A stretch of DNA of 59,336 bases, from NCBI GenBank assembly GCA_014804485.1, contig JAAUZT010000028.1, positions 70,363 through 129,698 on the forward strand, in the 5' to 3' direction. Source of the stretch: Lachnospiraceae bacterium. Its GTDB lineage: Bacteria; Bacillota; Clostridia; Lachnospirales; Lachnospiraceae. A program made the position numbers and the translations under genes. Below the pieces are notes generated by a model. It did no database searches, had not been told where the DNA came from, and saw nothing but the letters and a program-made list of their open reading frames with translations. Below are positions 34,077-43,558 of this stretch, in pieces; position 1 is the first letter of the stretch; each line of letters opens with the position of its first letter.

Positions 34077-35969
34077 ATGGACAAACTAAATACGCTAAAG
34101 AAATATTTCGGCTATTCCGCGTTTCGGGAGGGGCAGGAAGCTCTGATCGACAACATTTTACAGGGGCGGGATGTACTGGGAATCATGCCTACCGGTGCCG
34201 GAAAATCTATCTGCTATCAAATCCCCGCACTTCTTTTATCGGGAATCACATTGGTCATTTCGCCGCTTATCTCCCTCATGAAAGATCAGGTACACGCATT
34301 GAATCAGGCAGGCATTCATGCCGCCTATATCAACAGTTCGTTGAACGAATCCCAGATTTCAAAAGCACTCAGACTGGCAGCCGCGGGACAGTACAAGATT
34401 ATCTACGTCGCGCCGGAGCGTTTGGAGACTTATGAGTTTATGCAGTTCGCAAGGCAGGCAGAGATCTCTATGGTGACGGTAGATGAGGCACATTGCATTT
34501 CCCAGTGGGGACAGGATTTCCGTCCCAGCTATTTGAAGATCGTGCAGTTTATCAGAAAGCTTGAGAAAAGACCTGTTATCAGCGCATTTACGGCTACGGC
34601 GACGGAAAATGTGAAAGAGGATATCGTCTGCGTTCTGGGACTTAATGATCCTTATGTGCTGGTCACGGGATTCGACCGTAAGAATCTGTATTTCGCAGTG
34701 GAGACGCCTGCCGGTAAAGACAAATATGTATTACAATACATAGGGGAACATGAAGCGGAAAGCGGCATTATCTATTGCGCTACCAGAAAAAACGTGGATA
34801 CATTATATGATAAGCTGCGTGCGGAGGGAATTGCGGTGACGAAATACCACGCCGGATTAAGCAGCGAGGAACGCAGACAGAATCAGGAGGATTTTATCTA
34901 CGACAAGAGCCTTGTCATGATTGCGACGAATGCATTTGGTATGGGAATCGATAAGTCAAATGTGCGGTATGTCATTCATTATAACATGCCACAGAGTCCG
35001 GAAAATTATTATCAGGAAGCGGGCAGAGCGGGAAGAGACGGAGAACGGGCGGAATGTATCCTGCTTTACTCGGCGCAGGATGTCATGATCAACCGTTTCC
35101 TGCTGGAGAATAAGGACCAGAAGGGGGAGTATACGCAGGAGGAAATGGAGGCTATCACGGAGCGGGATGAGGAACGTCTGCGAATGATGATCTATTACTG
35201 CCTGACCCCGGACTGCCTGCGGGAATATATACTCCGCTATTTCGGGGAACAGGGCGCAGGACACTGCGGTAATTGCCGGAACTGTCTGCGGGAGTATGAG
35301 GAGATTGATGTGACGGAGGCGGCGGTGAAGATTATAACCGGCATCAAGGAAGTGCGTCAGCGCTACGGGATCAATGTGATTGCGGGGATGCTTGCCGGGG
35401 AGAATCGTGCGAAACTGCGGGAATACGGTGTCACGGCGTATGAGTCTTTCGGCAGTCTGCGGGGCATGCGGGAAGTGGAAATCAAGGAGATCATTAACCG
35501 GATGCTTGTGCAGAATCTGCTGTTGATGACCAATGATAAATATGCTATTCTGAAAATCACTTCCGAGGCGGACGCAGTCATGGCAGGTGATGCAAGTGTC
35601 ATTTTGAGAAGGGCAAAGAAAGAGCCTGGGCAGGAGACGGAGGGAAGCAGACGAAAGAAGAGCGGTAAGGCGAAGGCTCGCAAGTCTGATATTCTGAATT
35701 CCAGAGGATTGGAGCTTTTCGAGCAGCTTCGTCTGCTTCGGACAGAGATTGCCAGAGAGGAGAATGTGCCGCCGTACATCATTTTTTCAGACAAGACACT
35801 GGTAGATATGTGTGTGAGGGTTCCGCTTAACAAGACCGACATGCTGGAGGTGTCCGGAGTCGGTGAGAATAAATACGAGCGGTACGGTGAACGTTTCTTA
35901 GGTGCGATCGCAGACTATACGGGCGGCATCCGGGAGAAGTTCTATTTCGGGGATGCGGAGGAACTGTGA
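34077..35969 (+). CDS. recQ: ATP-dependent DNA helicase RecQ
   Basis: RecQ unwinds DNA 3' to 5' in recombination and fork repair. The 630-residue protein has Walker A (GIMPTGAGKSICYQIPAL), the DEAH box (VDEAHCISQWGQDFRPSY), motif VI (QEAGRAGRDG), a Cys zinc site in the RQC region (CGNCRNC) and a C-terminal HRDC domain with linker rich in Lys/Arg (about residues 515-540). RBS AGAAAGGATC precedes the ATG. Length and motifs are normal for the long RecQ form. Confidence 0.96.
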   Translation: MDKLNTLKKYFGYSAFREGQEALIDNILQGRDVLGIMPTGAGKSICYQIPALLLSGITLVISPLISLMKDQVHALNQAGIHAAYINSSLNESQISKALRLAAAGQYKIIYVAPERLETYEFMQFARQAEISMVTVDEAHCISQWGQDFRPSYLKIVQFIRKLEKRPVISAFTATATENVKEDIVCVLGLNDPYVLVTGFDRKNLYFAVETPAGKDKYVLQYIGEHEAESGIIYCATRKNVDTLYDKLRAEGIAVTKYHAGLSSEERRQNQEDFIYDKSLVMIATNAFGMGIDKSNVRYVIHYNMPQSPENYYQEAGRAGRDGERAECILLYSAQDVMINRFLLENKDQKGEYTQEEMEAITERDEERLRMMIYYCLTPDCLREYILRYFGEQGAGHCGNCRNCLREYEEIDVTEAAVKIITGIKEVRQRYGINVIAGMLAGENRAKLREYGVTAYESFGSLRGMREVEIKEIINRMLVQNLLLMTNDKYAILKITSEADAVMAGDASVILRRAKKEPGQETEGSRRKKSGKAKARKSDILNSRGLELFEQLRLLRTEIAREENVPPYIIFSDKTLVDMCVRVPLNKTDMLEVSGVGENKYERYGERFLGAIADYTGGIREKFYFGDAEEL

Positions 35970-35994
35970 AGGCGAATTAATAGACATGTTGACA

Positions 35995-36026
35995 GGTGTG
36001 AAGGGTTTTTGATCCTCCACACCTTA
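35995..36026. terminator. Bidirectional terminator after recQ
   Basis: AGGTGTG and CACACCT form the stem with inner AGG/CCT, followed by TTATTTT. It also serves the reverse-strand small ORF. Confidence 0.75.
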
Positions 36027-36028
36027 TT

Positions 36029-36211
36029 TTAGTCTGCCGCTATTGATCTGCTTTTGATGAATTTGCAAATGAAATAATAGAACAAAATTCCGATTGATAC
36101 TTTGGAAAATACTTCGCCGACCTGATCAGTATAGGCGGATGACAGTATGATCCGTGCCACGATAATTCCGAACATTGCCACTAACGCTTTTAATATGTTT
36201 TTCATATTCAT
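36029..36211 (-). CDS. Small membrane protein of unknown function
   Basis: A 60-residue ORF with two hydrophobic helices (ALVAMFGIIVARIILSSAY and VSIGILFYYFICKF) and AAGGAGAT just before its start; the second ATG (36203-36205) is the better spaced start. It ends in a basic and polar tail. No family was recognised. Its clear ribosome binding site and terminator suggest a real gene. Confidence 0.65.
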   Translation of the reverse strand: MNMKNILKALVAMFGIIVARIILSSAYTDQVGEVFSKVSIGILFYYFICKFIKSRSIAAD

Positions 36212-36386
36212 ATCTCCTTTTCGCTTTTTTTCCTGTGTGTAGAGGGATGTTTGACTTCCTGAAATTACAATATCAAATATTGCTGTCCGGTTCCATTGAT
36301 TTGCCTTACAGTTATACGCTGTAGCTTACAATTATGTAAGATTGATTTTTTGGTAAATTGAATCATTACAGAAAGCGGTCTATGAT

Positions 36387-37334
36387 ATGCCATACTTATT
36401 TGTGAAGAGTTGGCTGCCTAATAGAAATAAACGGAACAGGGACACGATCAGCCGCCGCGTTACAACACACCAGAAAGGCATACGCTCCAACACTTACAAC
36501 ATCATTCCGAGGGAGCAGAGGGAAGTCATAGAGGACTGCCACGAAGCCATTATCCCTAAAGCGGAGTGGGAAAAGGTTCAGCAGCTTATAGACCGCAGAC
36601 CGCCGATTATGACGGGAAATAGCTGTCCGTATTACAATATTTTTCATGGTATTATCTACTGCGCTACCTGTGGTAAGTCCATGCAGGTGCGCTATGAAAA
36701 AGTTGGAAGGACAAGCAAAGACCGCCGGATAGGGAAAGAACGTGAGCCAATAGACAAGGCTTATTATATCTGCCAGACCTATAACCGCTTGGGTAAAAAT
36801 GCTTGCACAAGCCACAAAATCGAAGCGAGGGATTTATACAACCTTGTGCTTGCGGACATACAGGAAGTTGCAGCTATGGCATTAAAGGATAAAGAAGCGT
36901 TTTACAACAGGTTAAGCAGCAGAATGGAAAAACAGTACCTTGCTGATACGGACAGTCTGAAAAAGGAATACGAGAGCCTTGCACAGCGCAATCAGGAGAC
37001 AGATGATACCTTTATCAGCTTATATGCGGACAAGGCAAAAGGGATACTTACGGAAAAGCGTTTCCTGAAGCTGACGGATGCAATGGAAAAAGAGCCGGAA
37101 AGCAACCAGAACCGTATGCAGGAGATAGCGGCGCTTATCAGCGAGGAGGAACATTCAGAGGGTGATGTGCAGGTGTTCATGGGAGAGAGCAGACGGTATG
37201 CTGCCATTACAGAGCTTGACGAAACGGTACTGAACCGGCTGATTAACCGCATACTGATAGGAGAGCCTAAGAAAGTGGACAGTGTAAAGACGCAGGAAGT
37301 GCGGATTGTTTATAATTTTGTCGGGGAACTGTAA
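36387..37334 (+). pseudogene. Large serine recombinase, C-terminal remnant without catalytic domain
   Basis: The 315-residue frame begins within the recombinase domain (NTYNIIPREQREVIEDCHEAI), continues through the zinc ribbon (CATCGK, later YYICQTYNRLGKNACTSH) and the long coiled-coil (about residues 175-260), and ends in the usual IVYNFVGEL tail. The N-terminal resolvase domain with the catalytic Ser is absent and not found upstream in any frame. The family normally spans 500-560 residues and moves conjugative or mobilisable elements of the Tn4451/Tn5397 type. This is the scar of a lost element. Confidence 0.85.
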
Positions 37335-37377
37335 AATAATTTATGCAATTAACGAAAAAAATTGAAGAAATAATTGC

Positions 37378-37407
37378 TTGACAAACATTTTCATTTATGT
37401 TTATAAT
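37378..37407 (+). promoter_or_regulatory. Promoter of the tyrS T-box leader
   Basis: TTGACA (37378-37383) and TATAAT (37402-37407), spacer 18 bases. Confidence 0.8.
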
Positions 37408-37439
37408 AAACCAAATTTCATATTCAAGTGATTTGATTA

Positions 37440-37724
37440 AGAAAAGCAATGATAAGAAGAAGTAGCACAAGGGGAAACATACAGAAAGTAGTCGGTTGAT
37501 GAGAGGCGCATGGGAAGCTTTGTGTGAATACATCTTTGAGCTTCGCACCGAATTCTGCAAGACTGTGGATAGTAGGCTGCGACGGTTCCTGCATCCGTTA
37601 ACGTGCTAGAGTATAAGCCGTAAGGTCGTACTCGAAGAGGTAGACAGTGTGAGCTGTCTATAAACATTAGGTGGTATCGCGAGATAATTAGACTCTCGTC
37701 CTTTTGAAGGACGGGAGTTTTTTG
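37440..37724 (+). promoter_or_regulatory. Tyrosine-specific T-box leader
   Basis: Stem I contains the specifier loop GAATACATC with the Tyr codon TAC at 37529-37531. The T-box core AGGTGGTATCGCG lies at 37669-37681, where TGGT can pair with the tRNA 3' end (A73-CCA). The terminator is at 37693-37723 (CTCTCGTCC / GGACGGGAG and six T). Uncharged tRNA-Tyr would stabilise the antiterminator and turn on the downstream tyrS. Confidence 0.93.
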
Positions 37725-37835
37725 TGCGCATGCGCACTGTAAATACAGTAGCATTCATTGGTTGTCTTAGTCTCACTGGAATTGAAAAAAATAATAGATT
37801 TGCAGGAGGTATAGGACCTCGGAAAGGAAGAAAAA

Positions 37836-39065
37836 ATGACAGCCAATGAAACAATCAAACAACAGGTAAAACACCAGATGCGTATTATCAAGCAGGGAGC
37901 AGCGAATCTAGTGGGAGAGGAGGAACTGGAGGCAAAGCTTAAGAACAGCATTCTCACAGGTAAGCCCCTTACTGTGAAATTCGGTATGGATCCCAGCGCT
38001 CCGGATATTCACATTGGACACGCGGTAGCGCTTCGCAAGTTAAAGCAGCTACAGGATATGGGGCATACAATTGTTATTATTATCGGTGATTTCACTGCCA
38101 AAATCGGAGATCCCACGGGTAAATCAAAGGGACGTAAAGCCATGACGGAGCAAGAGGTAGTGGTGAATGCCCAGACATATCAGGAACAGATTTTTCGTAT
38201 ATTGAACAGGGAGAAAACCCAGGTACGTTACAATGGGGAATGGCTGGAACAACTACGGCTTGATGAGGTGCTGAAGCTGGCGTCTACCATTACAGTAGCA
38301 AGAATGCTAGAGCGAGATGATTTTGAGAATCGCTTCCACAACAATGTTCCCATCGGTCTGCATGAGTTCTTTTACCCGTTGATGCAGGCATATGATTCGG
38401 TGGTGCTGGAAGCGGATTTGGAGCTTGGAGGAACAGACCAGACATTTAATATCCTGATGGGAAGAAGTCTTCAAAAGGATAGGGGAATGGAGGCTCAGGC
38501 AGCATTGTTTATGCCGATTTTGGAGGGAATCGATGGTGTGGAGAAGATGAGCAAGAGTCTGGGGAATTACATTGGCATTTACGAGGATGCCAAGACCATG
38601 TTCCGTAAGGCCATGCAGATACCGGATTTCATCATAATAAAATATTTTGAGTTGACCACGGATATTCTGCCGGAGGAGTTGGATGAGATAAAGGCCGCTC
38701 TAGCAGCAGGGCAGAATCCCAAGGAGAGTAAGCTTCTGCTGGCTAGAACTGTCACTTCCCTATACCACACACCGGAAGAAACTGTGGCGGGAGAAAGATT
38801 TTTTGAGGAAGCATTTACCAAAAAGGAGATTCCACAGGAGGTAGAGAGCCTTGAAATTGTAGCGCAGCAGAGAAATCTGTTTGATTGTCTTACTCCGTTT
38901 GTGGAGAGTGGATTGGTGAACAGCGGAAGTGAACTGCGAAGACTGGTTGCACAGGGCGGAGTTCGCAAAAACGGTGTCCCTGTTACCGGTATGGAAGATC
39001 CAATTGAGAACGGTGACGTACTCCGCATTGGCAAAAAGAAATTCGTGAAACTGATATTGGTTTAG
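37836..39065 (+). CDS. tyrS: Tyrosyl-tRNA synthetase (TyrZ-like)
   Basis: This 409-residue class I synthetase has HIGH (PDIHIGHAVALRKL near residue 51), KMSKS (EKMSKSLGN near residue 231) and a C-terminal S4 RNA-binding domain. The sequence looks like the TyrZ type rather than the common TyrS, which in some Firmicutes is an extra, T-box-controlled copy. It follows the recombinase remnant, so transfer or capture is possible but not proven. RBS GGAAAGGAAG precedes the ATG. Confidence 0.93.
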   Translation: MTANETIKQQVKHQMRIIKQGAANLVGEEELEAKLKNSILTGKPLTVKFGMDPSAPDIHIGHAVALRKLKQLQDMGHTIVIIIGDFTAKIGDPTGKSKGRKAMTEQEVVVNAQTYQEQIFRILNREKTQVRYNGEWLEQLRLDEVLKLASTITVARMLERDDFENRFHNNVPIGLHEFFYPLMQAYDSVVLEADLELGGTDQTFNILMGRSLQKDRGMEAQAALFMPILEGIDGVEKMSKSLGNYIGIYEDAKTMFRKAMQIPDFIIIKYFELTTDILPEELDEIKAALAAGQNPKESKLLLARTVTSLYHTPEETVAGERFFEEAFTKKEIPQEVESLEIVAQQRNLFDCLTPFVESGLVNSGSELRRLVAQGGVRKNGVPVTGMEDPIENGDVLRIGKKKFVKLILV

Positions 39066-39142
39066 TTGTATTAGAAATTCAGCAACATTCACAACAAAGG
39101 AGTAGGCATACTTGATAATTCAAATTTGGAAGGAGATTAGCA

Positions 39143-39925
39143 ATGGATTTTTTGAAAAATTATTATAACAGCTATGATGAAGATGGTCGGTTGCTTTTGC
39201 AACGTGGTCAAGTGGAGTACATCACGACGCAAAAGTACATACATGAGTATCTGCGTGATGTTGAGGCTGGATCGATTCTTGAAATTGGCGCAGGTACAGG
39301 AAGATATAGTGTTTCTTTGGCAAAAGAAGGCTATAAGGTGACGGCTGTAGAACTGATAGAACACAATATTGAAATACTCAAGAGCAAACTTAACGGCACG
39401 GAGACAATTTCCGTTTTACAGGGAAATGCAGTAGACCTGTCCGCCTTGTCAGACAACACATTTGACATGACGCTTTTGCTTGGACCAATGTATCATTTAT
39501 ACTCAAAAGAGGAAAAAATACGTGCTTTATCTGAGGCGGTCCGGGTGACCAAACCAAAGGGATATATTCTTGTGGCATATTGCATGAATGAAGCAACGAT
39601 TATCCAGTTCGTCTTTGAACAGAATAGGCTCCATGAGGTGATGGATCAGCATATGTTGACGGAGGATTGGCATTGTATCAGTGAACCGAAAGACCTGTTT
39701 GAATTGATTCGAACAGAAGAAATTGCGGAGTTGGATGATGCTGTTCCGGTTACCAGAATCAAACTCATAGCAACGGATGGCGCTACAAATTATAGGAGGG
39801 CGCTCATCGATAACATGGACAAAGATACATTTGCGAAATGGGTCGAGTATCATCTCTCTGTGTGTGAGAGACAGGATCTTGTCGGAGCTTCTCATCATAC
39901 ACTGGATATACTACAAAAGAATTAA
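39143..39925 (+). CDS. Class I SAM-dependent methyltransferase
   Basis: A 260-residue methyltransferase with motif I ILEIGAGTGRYSVSLAKEGY (residues 40-59), the acidic residue after motif II (AVELIEHN) and motif for the ribose contact (LQGNAVDLS). The family is the small-molecule Methyltransf_11/25 group. Substrate unknown. It follows tyrS by 77 bases behind AAGGAGATTAGC and could be co-transcribed with it. Confidence 0.9.
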   Translation: MDFLKNYYNSYDEDGRLLLQRGQVEYITTQKYIHEYLRDVEAGSILEIGAGTGRYSVSLAKEGYKVTAVELIEHNIEILKSKLNGTETISVLQGNAVDLSALSDNTFDMTLLLGPMYHLYSKEEKIRALSEAVRVTKPKGYILVAYCMNEATIIQFVFEQNRLHEVMDQHMLTEDWHCISEPKDLFELIRTEEIAELDDAVPVTRIKLIATDGATNYRRALIDNMDKDTFAKWVEYHLSVCERQDLVGASHHTLDILQKN

Positions 39926-39982
39926 GCAAATTCCGATTTATCTAATCGAAAAACTAAATAACCGTCACTCATATAGTGGCAT

Positions 39983-40022
39983 AACAAGCGGTAGAACATT
40001 ATAGTTTTACCGCTTGTTTTAT
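39983..40022 (+). terminator. Terminator after the methyltransferase
   Basis: AACAAGCGGTA and TACCGCTTGTT pair, then TTTATCC. The rest of the gap to 40240 holds a 26-bp direct repeat copy and no gene. Confidence 0.8.
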
Positions 40023-40052
40023 CCAAAACAGAAAGGAAGAGGAGAAATTAAG

Positions 40053-40078
40053 TGAATTCACCACTTGACATTGTGGCA
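40053..40078. repeat. 26-bp direct repeat, copy 1
   Basis: TGAATTCACCACTTGACA continuing TTGTGGCA; copy 2 at 40873-40898 differs at one base. The two copies bracket the VapBC-type locus. Each has the inner dyad CCAC/GTGG. Confidence 0.8.
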
Positions 40079-40239
40079 AGGATTTGATGGGGTTCGACAA
40101 ATTGTGATATTAAAATGCATTTTATTGTTTGAGGAAAGATTTGACCAGAAAGACTTGTATGTAATTTGATGAAAACAATAAGGGAAACCAGCTTATCCAG
40201 ATTCGCTTGTCCGGGCTTTTCCTGTAAAGATATGATGTG

Positions 40240-40530
40240 TTAGCCAGATATATATTTTTCACAAAATTCTTTTGCTGTTATGATCTGAATATTCTCATAT
40301 TTTTCAATCACAAGAAGGTCTTTATCACCGATAACAATATACAGTGAATGGGAATCTTTTGCACAACCGAGAAATTTATTGTCATCAGCATCCCGGCATA
40401 TTTCTATCTGGGTGATAGGCTCAATGATCTCCATGGCTGTAATCAGAGGAGTAAGGATATTTTTGTTGATATGTCCCAGCTTTCTGTCAATCATTTCTTG
40501 GACAATCGCTTCATATTCGTTGATGATTTC
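40240..40530 (-). pseudogene. PIN-domain toxin (VapC-like), N-terminal half deleted
   Basis: From the end of the antitoxin gene the frame reads EIINEYEAIVQEMIDRKLG and continues to ICRDADDNKFLGCAKDSHSL and VIGDKDLLVIEKYENIQII, which is the C-terminal two thirds of PIN-domain toxins of the putative toxin PIN family. The first 45-50 residues, including the initial catalytic Asp (usually in DTNVF), are gone and the frame abuts the antitoxin stop. The nuclease should be inactive. The ATG at 40494 is internal to the fold. Confidence 0.82.
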
Positions 40531-40797
40531 TCATCTTTTTTTGTTCCTTCTTGCCGATTTGATAATATCATTGACATCGCTTTCCTCATAGCCTACAGAG
40601 GCAGCCCATTTTTGGGCTTCATCTAAGGAAGCCTCGAATTCTTCCGCTGTGGGTAGCTTCAAGGTTTTTAGCATAATAACATCTCCAGAAGTATAGGCTA
40701 TCAGTTTATCTCCTGTGTCAATAGACAGAAGTTTGCGGATGCTGACAGGCAAAGAAATCTGGCCCTTAGAGGAAACGGTTAATATTTGTGTATTCAT
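40531..40797 (-). CDS. AbrB/MazE-type antitoxin (VapB-like)
   Basis: An 88-residue protein with the swapped-hairpin AbrB fold (TVSSKGQISLPVSIRKLL, GDKLIAYTSGDVIMLK) and a C-terminal helical tail that normally wraps the toxin (AEEFEASLDEAQKWAASVGY). RBS AAGGAG precedes the ATG, and a perfect palindrome upstream fits autoregulation. Its toxin partner next door is truncated, so this antitoxin is orphaned. Confidence 0.9.
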   Translation of the reverse strand: MNTQILTVSSKGQISLPVSIRKLLSIDTGDKLIAYTSGDVIMLKTLKLPTAEEFEASLDEAQKWAASVGYEESDVNDIIKSARRNKKR

Positions 40798-40812
40798 TTG
40801 ATTAAACTCCTT

Positions 40813-40835
40813 ATAAGTAAGAATTTCTTACTTAT
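40813..40835. promoter_or_regulatory. Palindromic operator of the VapBC-type locus
   Basis: Arms ATAAGTAAGAA and TTCTTACTTAT flank one central base. The dyad lies 15 bases upstream of the antitoxin ATG, the normal place for AbrB-type autorepression. Confidence 0.7.
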
Positions 40836-40872
40836 AGTATGTCATAGGCAAGCATTTTATGCAAGATAAATT

Positions 40873-40898
40873 TGAATTCACCATTTGACATTGTGGCA
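40873..40898. repeat. 26-bp direct repeat, copy 2
   Basis: TGAATTCACCATTTGACA continuing TTGTGGCA, one base different from copy 1 at 40053-40078. Confidence 0.8.
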
Positions 40899-41085
40899 TA
40901 GTGGGTGAAATTTTTTGTAAGGTAAATGCAAGCCGCCCGTAATGTTCCCGCAAGGTAGCAATGTTAAAATCATGATTAACAAAAAGAAGAAGTATTCCGG
41001 CATTATATGTACTTGAGAGGCAGCGCCGTTAGTTTAGTCAATGGCAAAGCAGTATGCTGCGGGAAACTTCGGAACGGAGGCTGGA

Positions 41086-41457
41086 ATGAAAAATAAGATA
41101 TTGATCGGAATCGGAACCGCTATTGTAATTGCTGTATGTTTGTTAAGTTTATTCTTGTACGCTTTTTCCGAAAATGATAGCGGCTATTATTATGTGCAGA
41201 TTGACAACAGCAAGATTGAACAGGGAAATTTACGGGACGGTGTCATTAACTTTCAGGGAGGAATGGATTATTCCTACACGCTGCCGGCTTATGATGCAAA
41301 AGGCAGGCGGACAGACATTACTTTCGGAGCATCAAGAGAATTGAGAGAAGGTGCGTTCCTGCAACTGACGGTGAAGCCGTTGCGTGGTGTGGTCGAGTGG
41401 GAGGAAGTACAATATGACGAGCTTCCCGTGGATGTACAAAGGCGTTTACAGCGTTGA
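41086..41457 (+). CDS. YxeA family protein (DUF1093)
   Basis: The start at 41086 has CGGAGG upstream and opens a membrane anchor (ILIGIGTAIVIAVCLLSLFL); the frame is open further upstream without such a site. The 123-residue product matches YxeA, a small OB-fold-like extracytoplasmic protein whose genes often sit by peptide-resistance ABC modules. Typical features are the YYYVQID strand and YDAKGRRTDITFGA. Function unknown. Confidence 0.85.
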   Translation: MKNKILIGIGTAIVIAVCLLSLFLYAFSENDSGYYYVQIDNSKIEQGNLRDGVINFQGGMDYSYTLPAYDAKGRRTDITFGASRELREGAFLQLTVKPLRGVVEWEEVQYDELPVDVQRRLQR

Positions 41458-41564
41458 CCACAGGACTTCGTTGACAGTCGTATAGCAAAAAGAAAAAATC
41501 AGCAGTGACAAAAACAGATTGCGTGTGCAAGACAAAATAAATTGCAGAAATTGAGATAACATGA

Positions 41565-41602
41565 AACAGCGGTAAGCCTATCAAGGGTTTACCGCTGTTA
41601 GT
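41565..41602 (+). terminator. Hairpin after the yxeA-like gene
   Basis: AACAGCGGTAA and TTACCGCTGTT form an 11-bp stem, but the following T run is weak (AGTTTG). Confidence 0.5.
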
Positions 41603-41746
41603 TTGCCCGGAATACTTTGCATGTGCTTTTTATGTAATATAACACAAAAATCAGTTGCCATATTACCATTTATCCAATATGATTTAAAGATAGGGATAAA
41701 ATTTGAAAAGACACGGCAAAACAGCAGAAAAGAAGAGGGTTAGGCT

Positions 41747-43261
41747 ATGGCAACTTTGTATATTAATGAAAAAAACAAAAAAGGACATATTAATCCCGAA
41801 ATTTACGGACACTTTTCGGAGCATCTCGGAAGGTGCATTTATGAAGGCCTGTATGTCGGAGAGAATTCCGACATTCCGAATGTAAACGGAATGCGAAAAG
41901 ATGTTGTAGATGCTTTGAAAGAGATTAAGATTCCGGTACTCCGCTGGCCGGGCGGCTGTTTTGCGGATGAATATCATTGGAAAGACGGTATCGGACCAAA
42001 AGAAAACAGAAAGAAAATGATTAATACGCACTGGGGCGGTGTGGTCGAGGATAACAGCTTCGGTACGCATGAGTTCTTCGAGCTGTGTGAACAGCTTGGC
42101 TGTAAGACCTATGTAAACGGTAATGTCGGAAGCGGCACGGTGCAGGAGATGAGCGAGTGGATAGAGTATATCACATTCGACGGCGTCTCTCCGATGGCGG
42201 AACTGCGGAAAATAAACGGTCATGAGAAACCGTGGAAAATTGATTACTTCGGTGTCGGAAACGAGAACTGGGGATGCGGTGGTAACATGACGCCGGAGTA
42301 TTACGGCAATCTGTACAGAAGATATCAGACTTATGTAAGGCAGTATCGCAGTGACGCGCCGATTCGGAAGATATGCTGTGGTGCCAATGCGGCGGACTAT
42401 TTCTGGACAGAAGGCGTCTTGAAGACTTGTACGGCAGCACCGGCTCCCGGTCCCGAAGCGGATAATCCGGGCTTTATGAACGGTCTGTCACTGCATTACT
42501 ATGTGCACCCCGGCGTATGGGAAAATAAAGGAAGCGCAACGGAATTTGACAGCAAGACCTGGTATCAGACTCTTTTCAGGGCGGTCTATATGGAAGAATT
42601 GCTCAGACGTCACGGCGCCATTATGGATCAATATGATCCGGAGAAGAAGATCGGTATGATGGTAGATGAGTGGGGCTGCTGGTTCGATGTGGAGCCGGGT
42701 ACGAATCCGGGATTCTTATATCAGCAAAATACCATGCGGGATGCGCTGGTGGCGGGTATTACCCTTAATATCTTCAATAAGCACTGCGATCGTGTCAAAA
42801 TGGCATGTATTGCACAGATGGTTAATGTGCTGCAGTCCGTTATTCTGACGGAAGGACCTAAGATGATTCTGACGCCGACGTACCATGTTTTCCATATGTA
42901 CAAACATCATCAGGCTGCTAAGCTGGTTGAAAGCTGCGTGGATGGCAATAAGATCATAGGCGAGGCAGAATATCAGGTGCCGATGCTTAGTGAATCGGTG
43001 TCAGCCAGCGAAGACGGCACGGTGAATATAACGGTAGGTAATTTGTCCGTAACGGAAGATGTTCCGGTAGAGATCTCGTTCGCGGAACTTACACCTTCCC
43101 GTATCGAAGCCGCAATTTTGACGGGTGCGATGTGTGCGCACAATACCTTTGAGGAGCCGGAAAATGTAAGAGAAGCTGCATTTAATGACTTTAAGGCGGA
43201 TGGCAGGAAAGTCAGCTTCACCGCACCGGCATGCAGTATAATCAGTTTCCGTGTGCAATAA
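41747..43261 (+). CDS. Alpha-L-arabinofuranosidase, GH51
   Basis: GH51 enzymes release L-arabinofuranose from arabinoxylan and arabinan side chains. The 504-residue intracellular protein (no signal peptide) has the acid/base motif GVGNENWG with E173 and the nucleophile motif VDEWGCW with E308, in a TIM barrel followed by a beta-sandwich from about residue 390. It follows GAAGAGGGTTAGGCT. The stop codon overlaps the next start (TAATG). No transporter gene is adjacent. Confidence 0.95.
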   Translation: MATLYINEKNKKGHINPEIYGHFSEHLGRCIYEGLYVGENSDIPNVNGMRKDVVDALKEIKIPVLRWPGGCFADEYHWKDGIGPKENRKKMINTHWGGVVEDNSFGTHEFFELCEQLGCKTYVNGNVGSGTVQEMSEWIEYITFDGVSPMAELRKINGHEKPWKIDYFGVGNENWGCGGNMTPEYYGNLYRRYQTYVRQYRSDAPIRKICCGANAADYFWTEGVLKTCTAAPAPGPEADNPGFMNGLSLHYYVHPGVWENKGSATEFDSKTWYQTLFRAVYMEELLRRHGAIMDQYDPEKKIGMMVDEWGCWFDVEPGTNPGFLYQQNTMRDALVAGITLNIFNKHCDRVKMACIAQMVNVLQSVILTEGPKMILTPTYHVFHMYKHHQAAKLVESCVDGNKIIGEAEYQVPMLSESVSASEDGTVNITVGNLSVTEDVPVEISFAELTPSRIEAAILTGAMCAHNTFEEPENVREAAFNDFKADGRKVSFTAPACSIISFRVQ

Positions 43262-43554
43262 TGGGGACAGAAGAACGAATCAGGGTAAAGCGGATTTGCA
43301 GAAAATGCCTGACCGCGGATATGGATGAGAAGGAATATTTTGCGAATCTGCATGCCTATATTGCAAATCTGGATGCCGATATTAAAGCGGATCAGGAAAT
43401 ATACGATAAGAGACTTGCCGTTTGTAAGCAGTGTGATTTGCTGACAGATGCTATGTGCAGGGCATGCGGCTGTTTCGTGGAATTGCGCGCGGCTATAGGG
43501 AAGAATTCCTGTCCGTACGATAAATGGAAGGCGCAAAGGAAAAGAGGGATATAG
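43261..43554 (+). CDS. Small Cys-rich protein, DUF6171-like
   Basis: The start chosen overlaps the arabinofuranosidase stop (TAATG). The 97-residue protein has CxxC pairs (ICRKC, VCKQC) and a CRACGC cluster then SCPYDKW, a likely zinc ribbon, separated by a helical segment. It resembles short Lachnospiraceae proteins grouped as DUF6171. It ends five bases before aroA. Role unknown. Confidence 0.75.
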   Translation: MGTEERIRVKRICRKCLTADMDEKEYFANLHAYIANLDADIKADQEIYDKRLAVCKQCDLLTDAMCRACGCFVELRAAIGKNSCPYDKWKAQRKRGI

Positions 43555-43558
43555 AACT

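Noticed and set aside
36387..37334. An active site-specific recombinase
   Set aside because: The resolvase domain with the catalytic serine is missing, and no matching frame is found upstream.
40899..41040. Possible structured RNA in the gap before the yxeA-like gene
   Set aside because: Some short complementary segments exist but no convincing stem set, promoter or terminator could be drawn.
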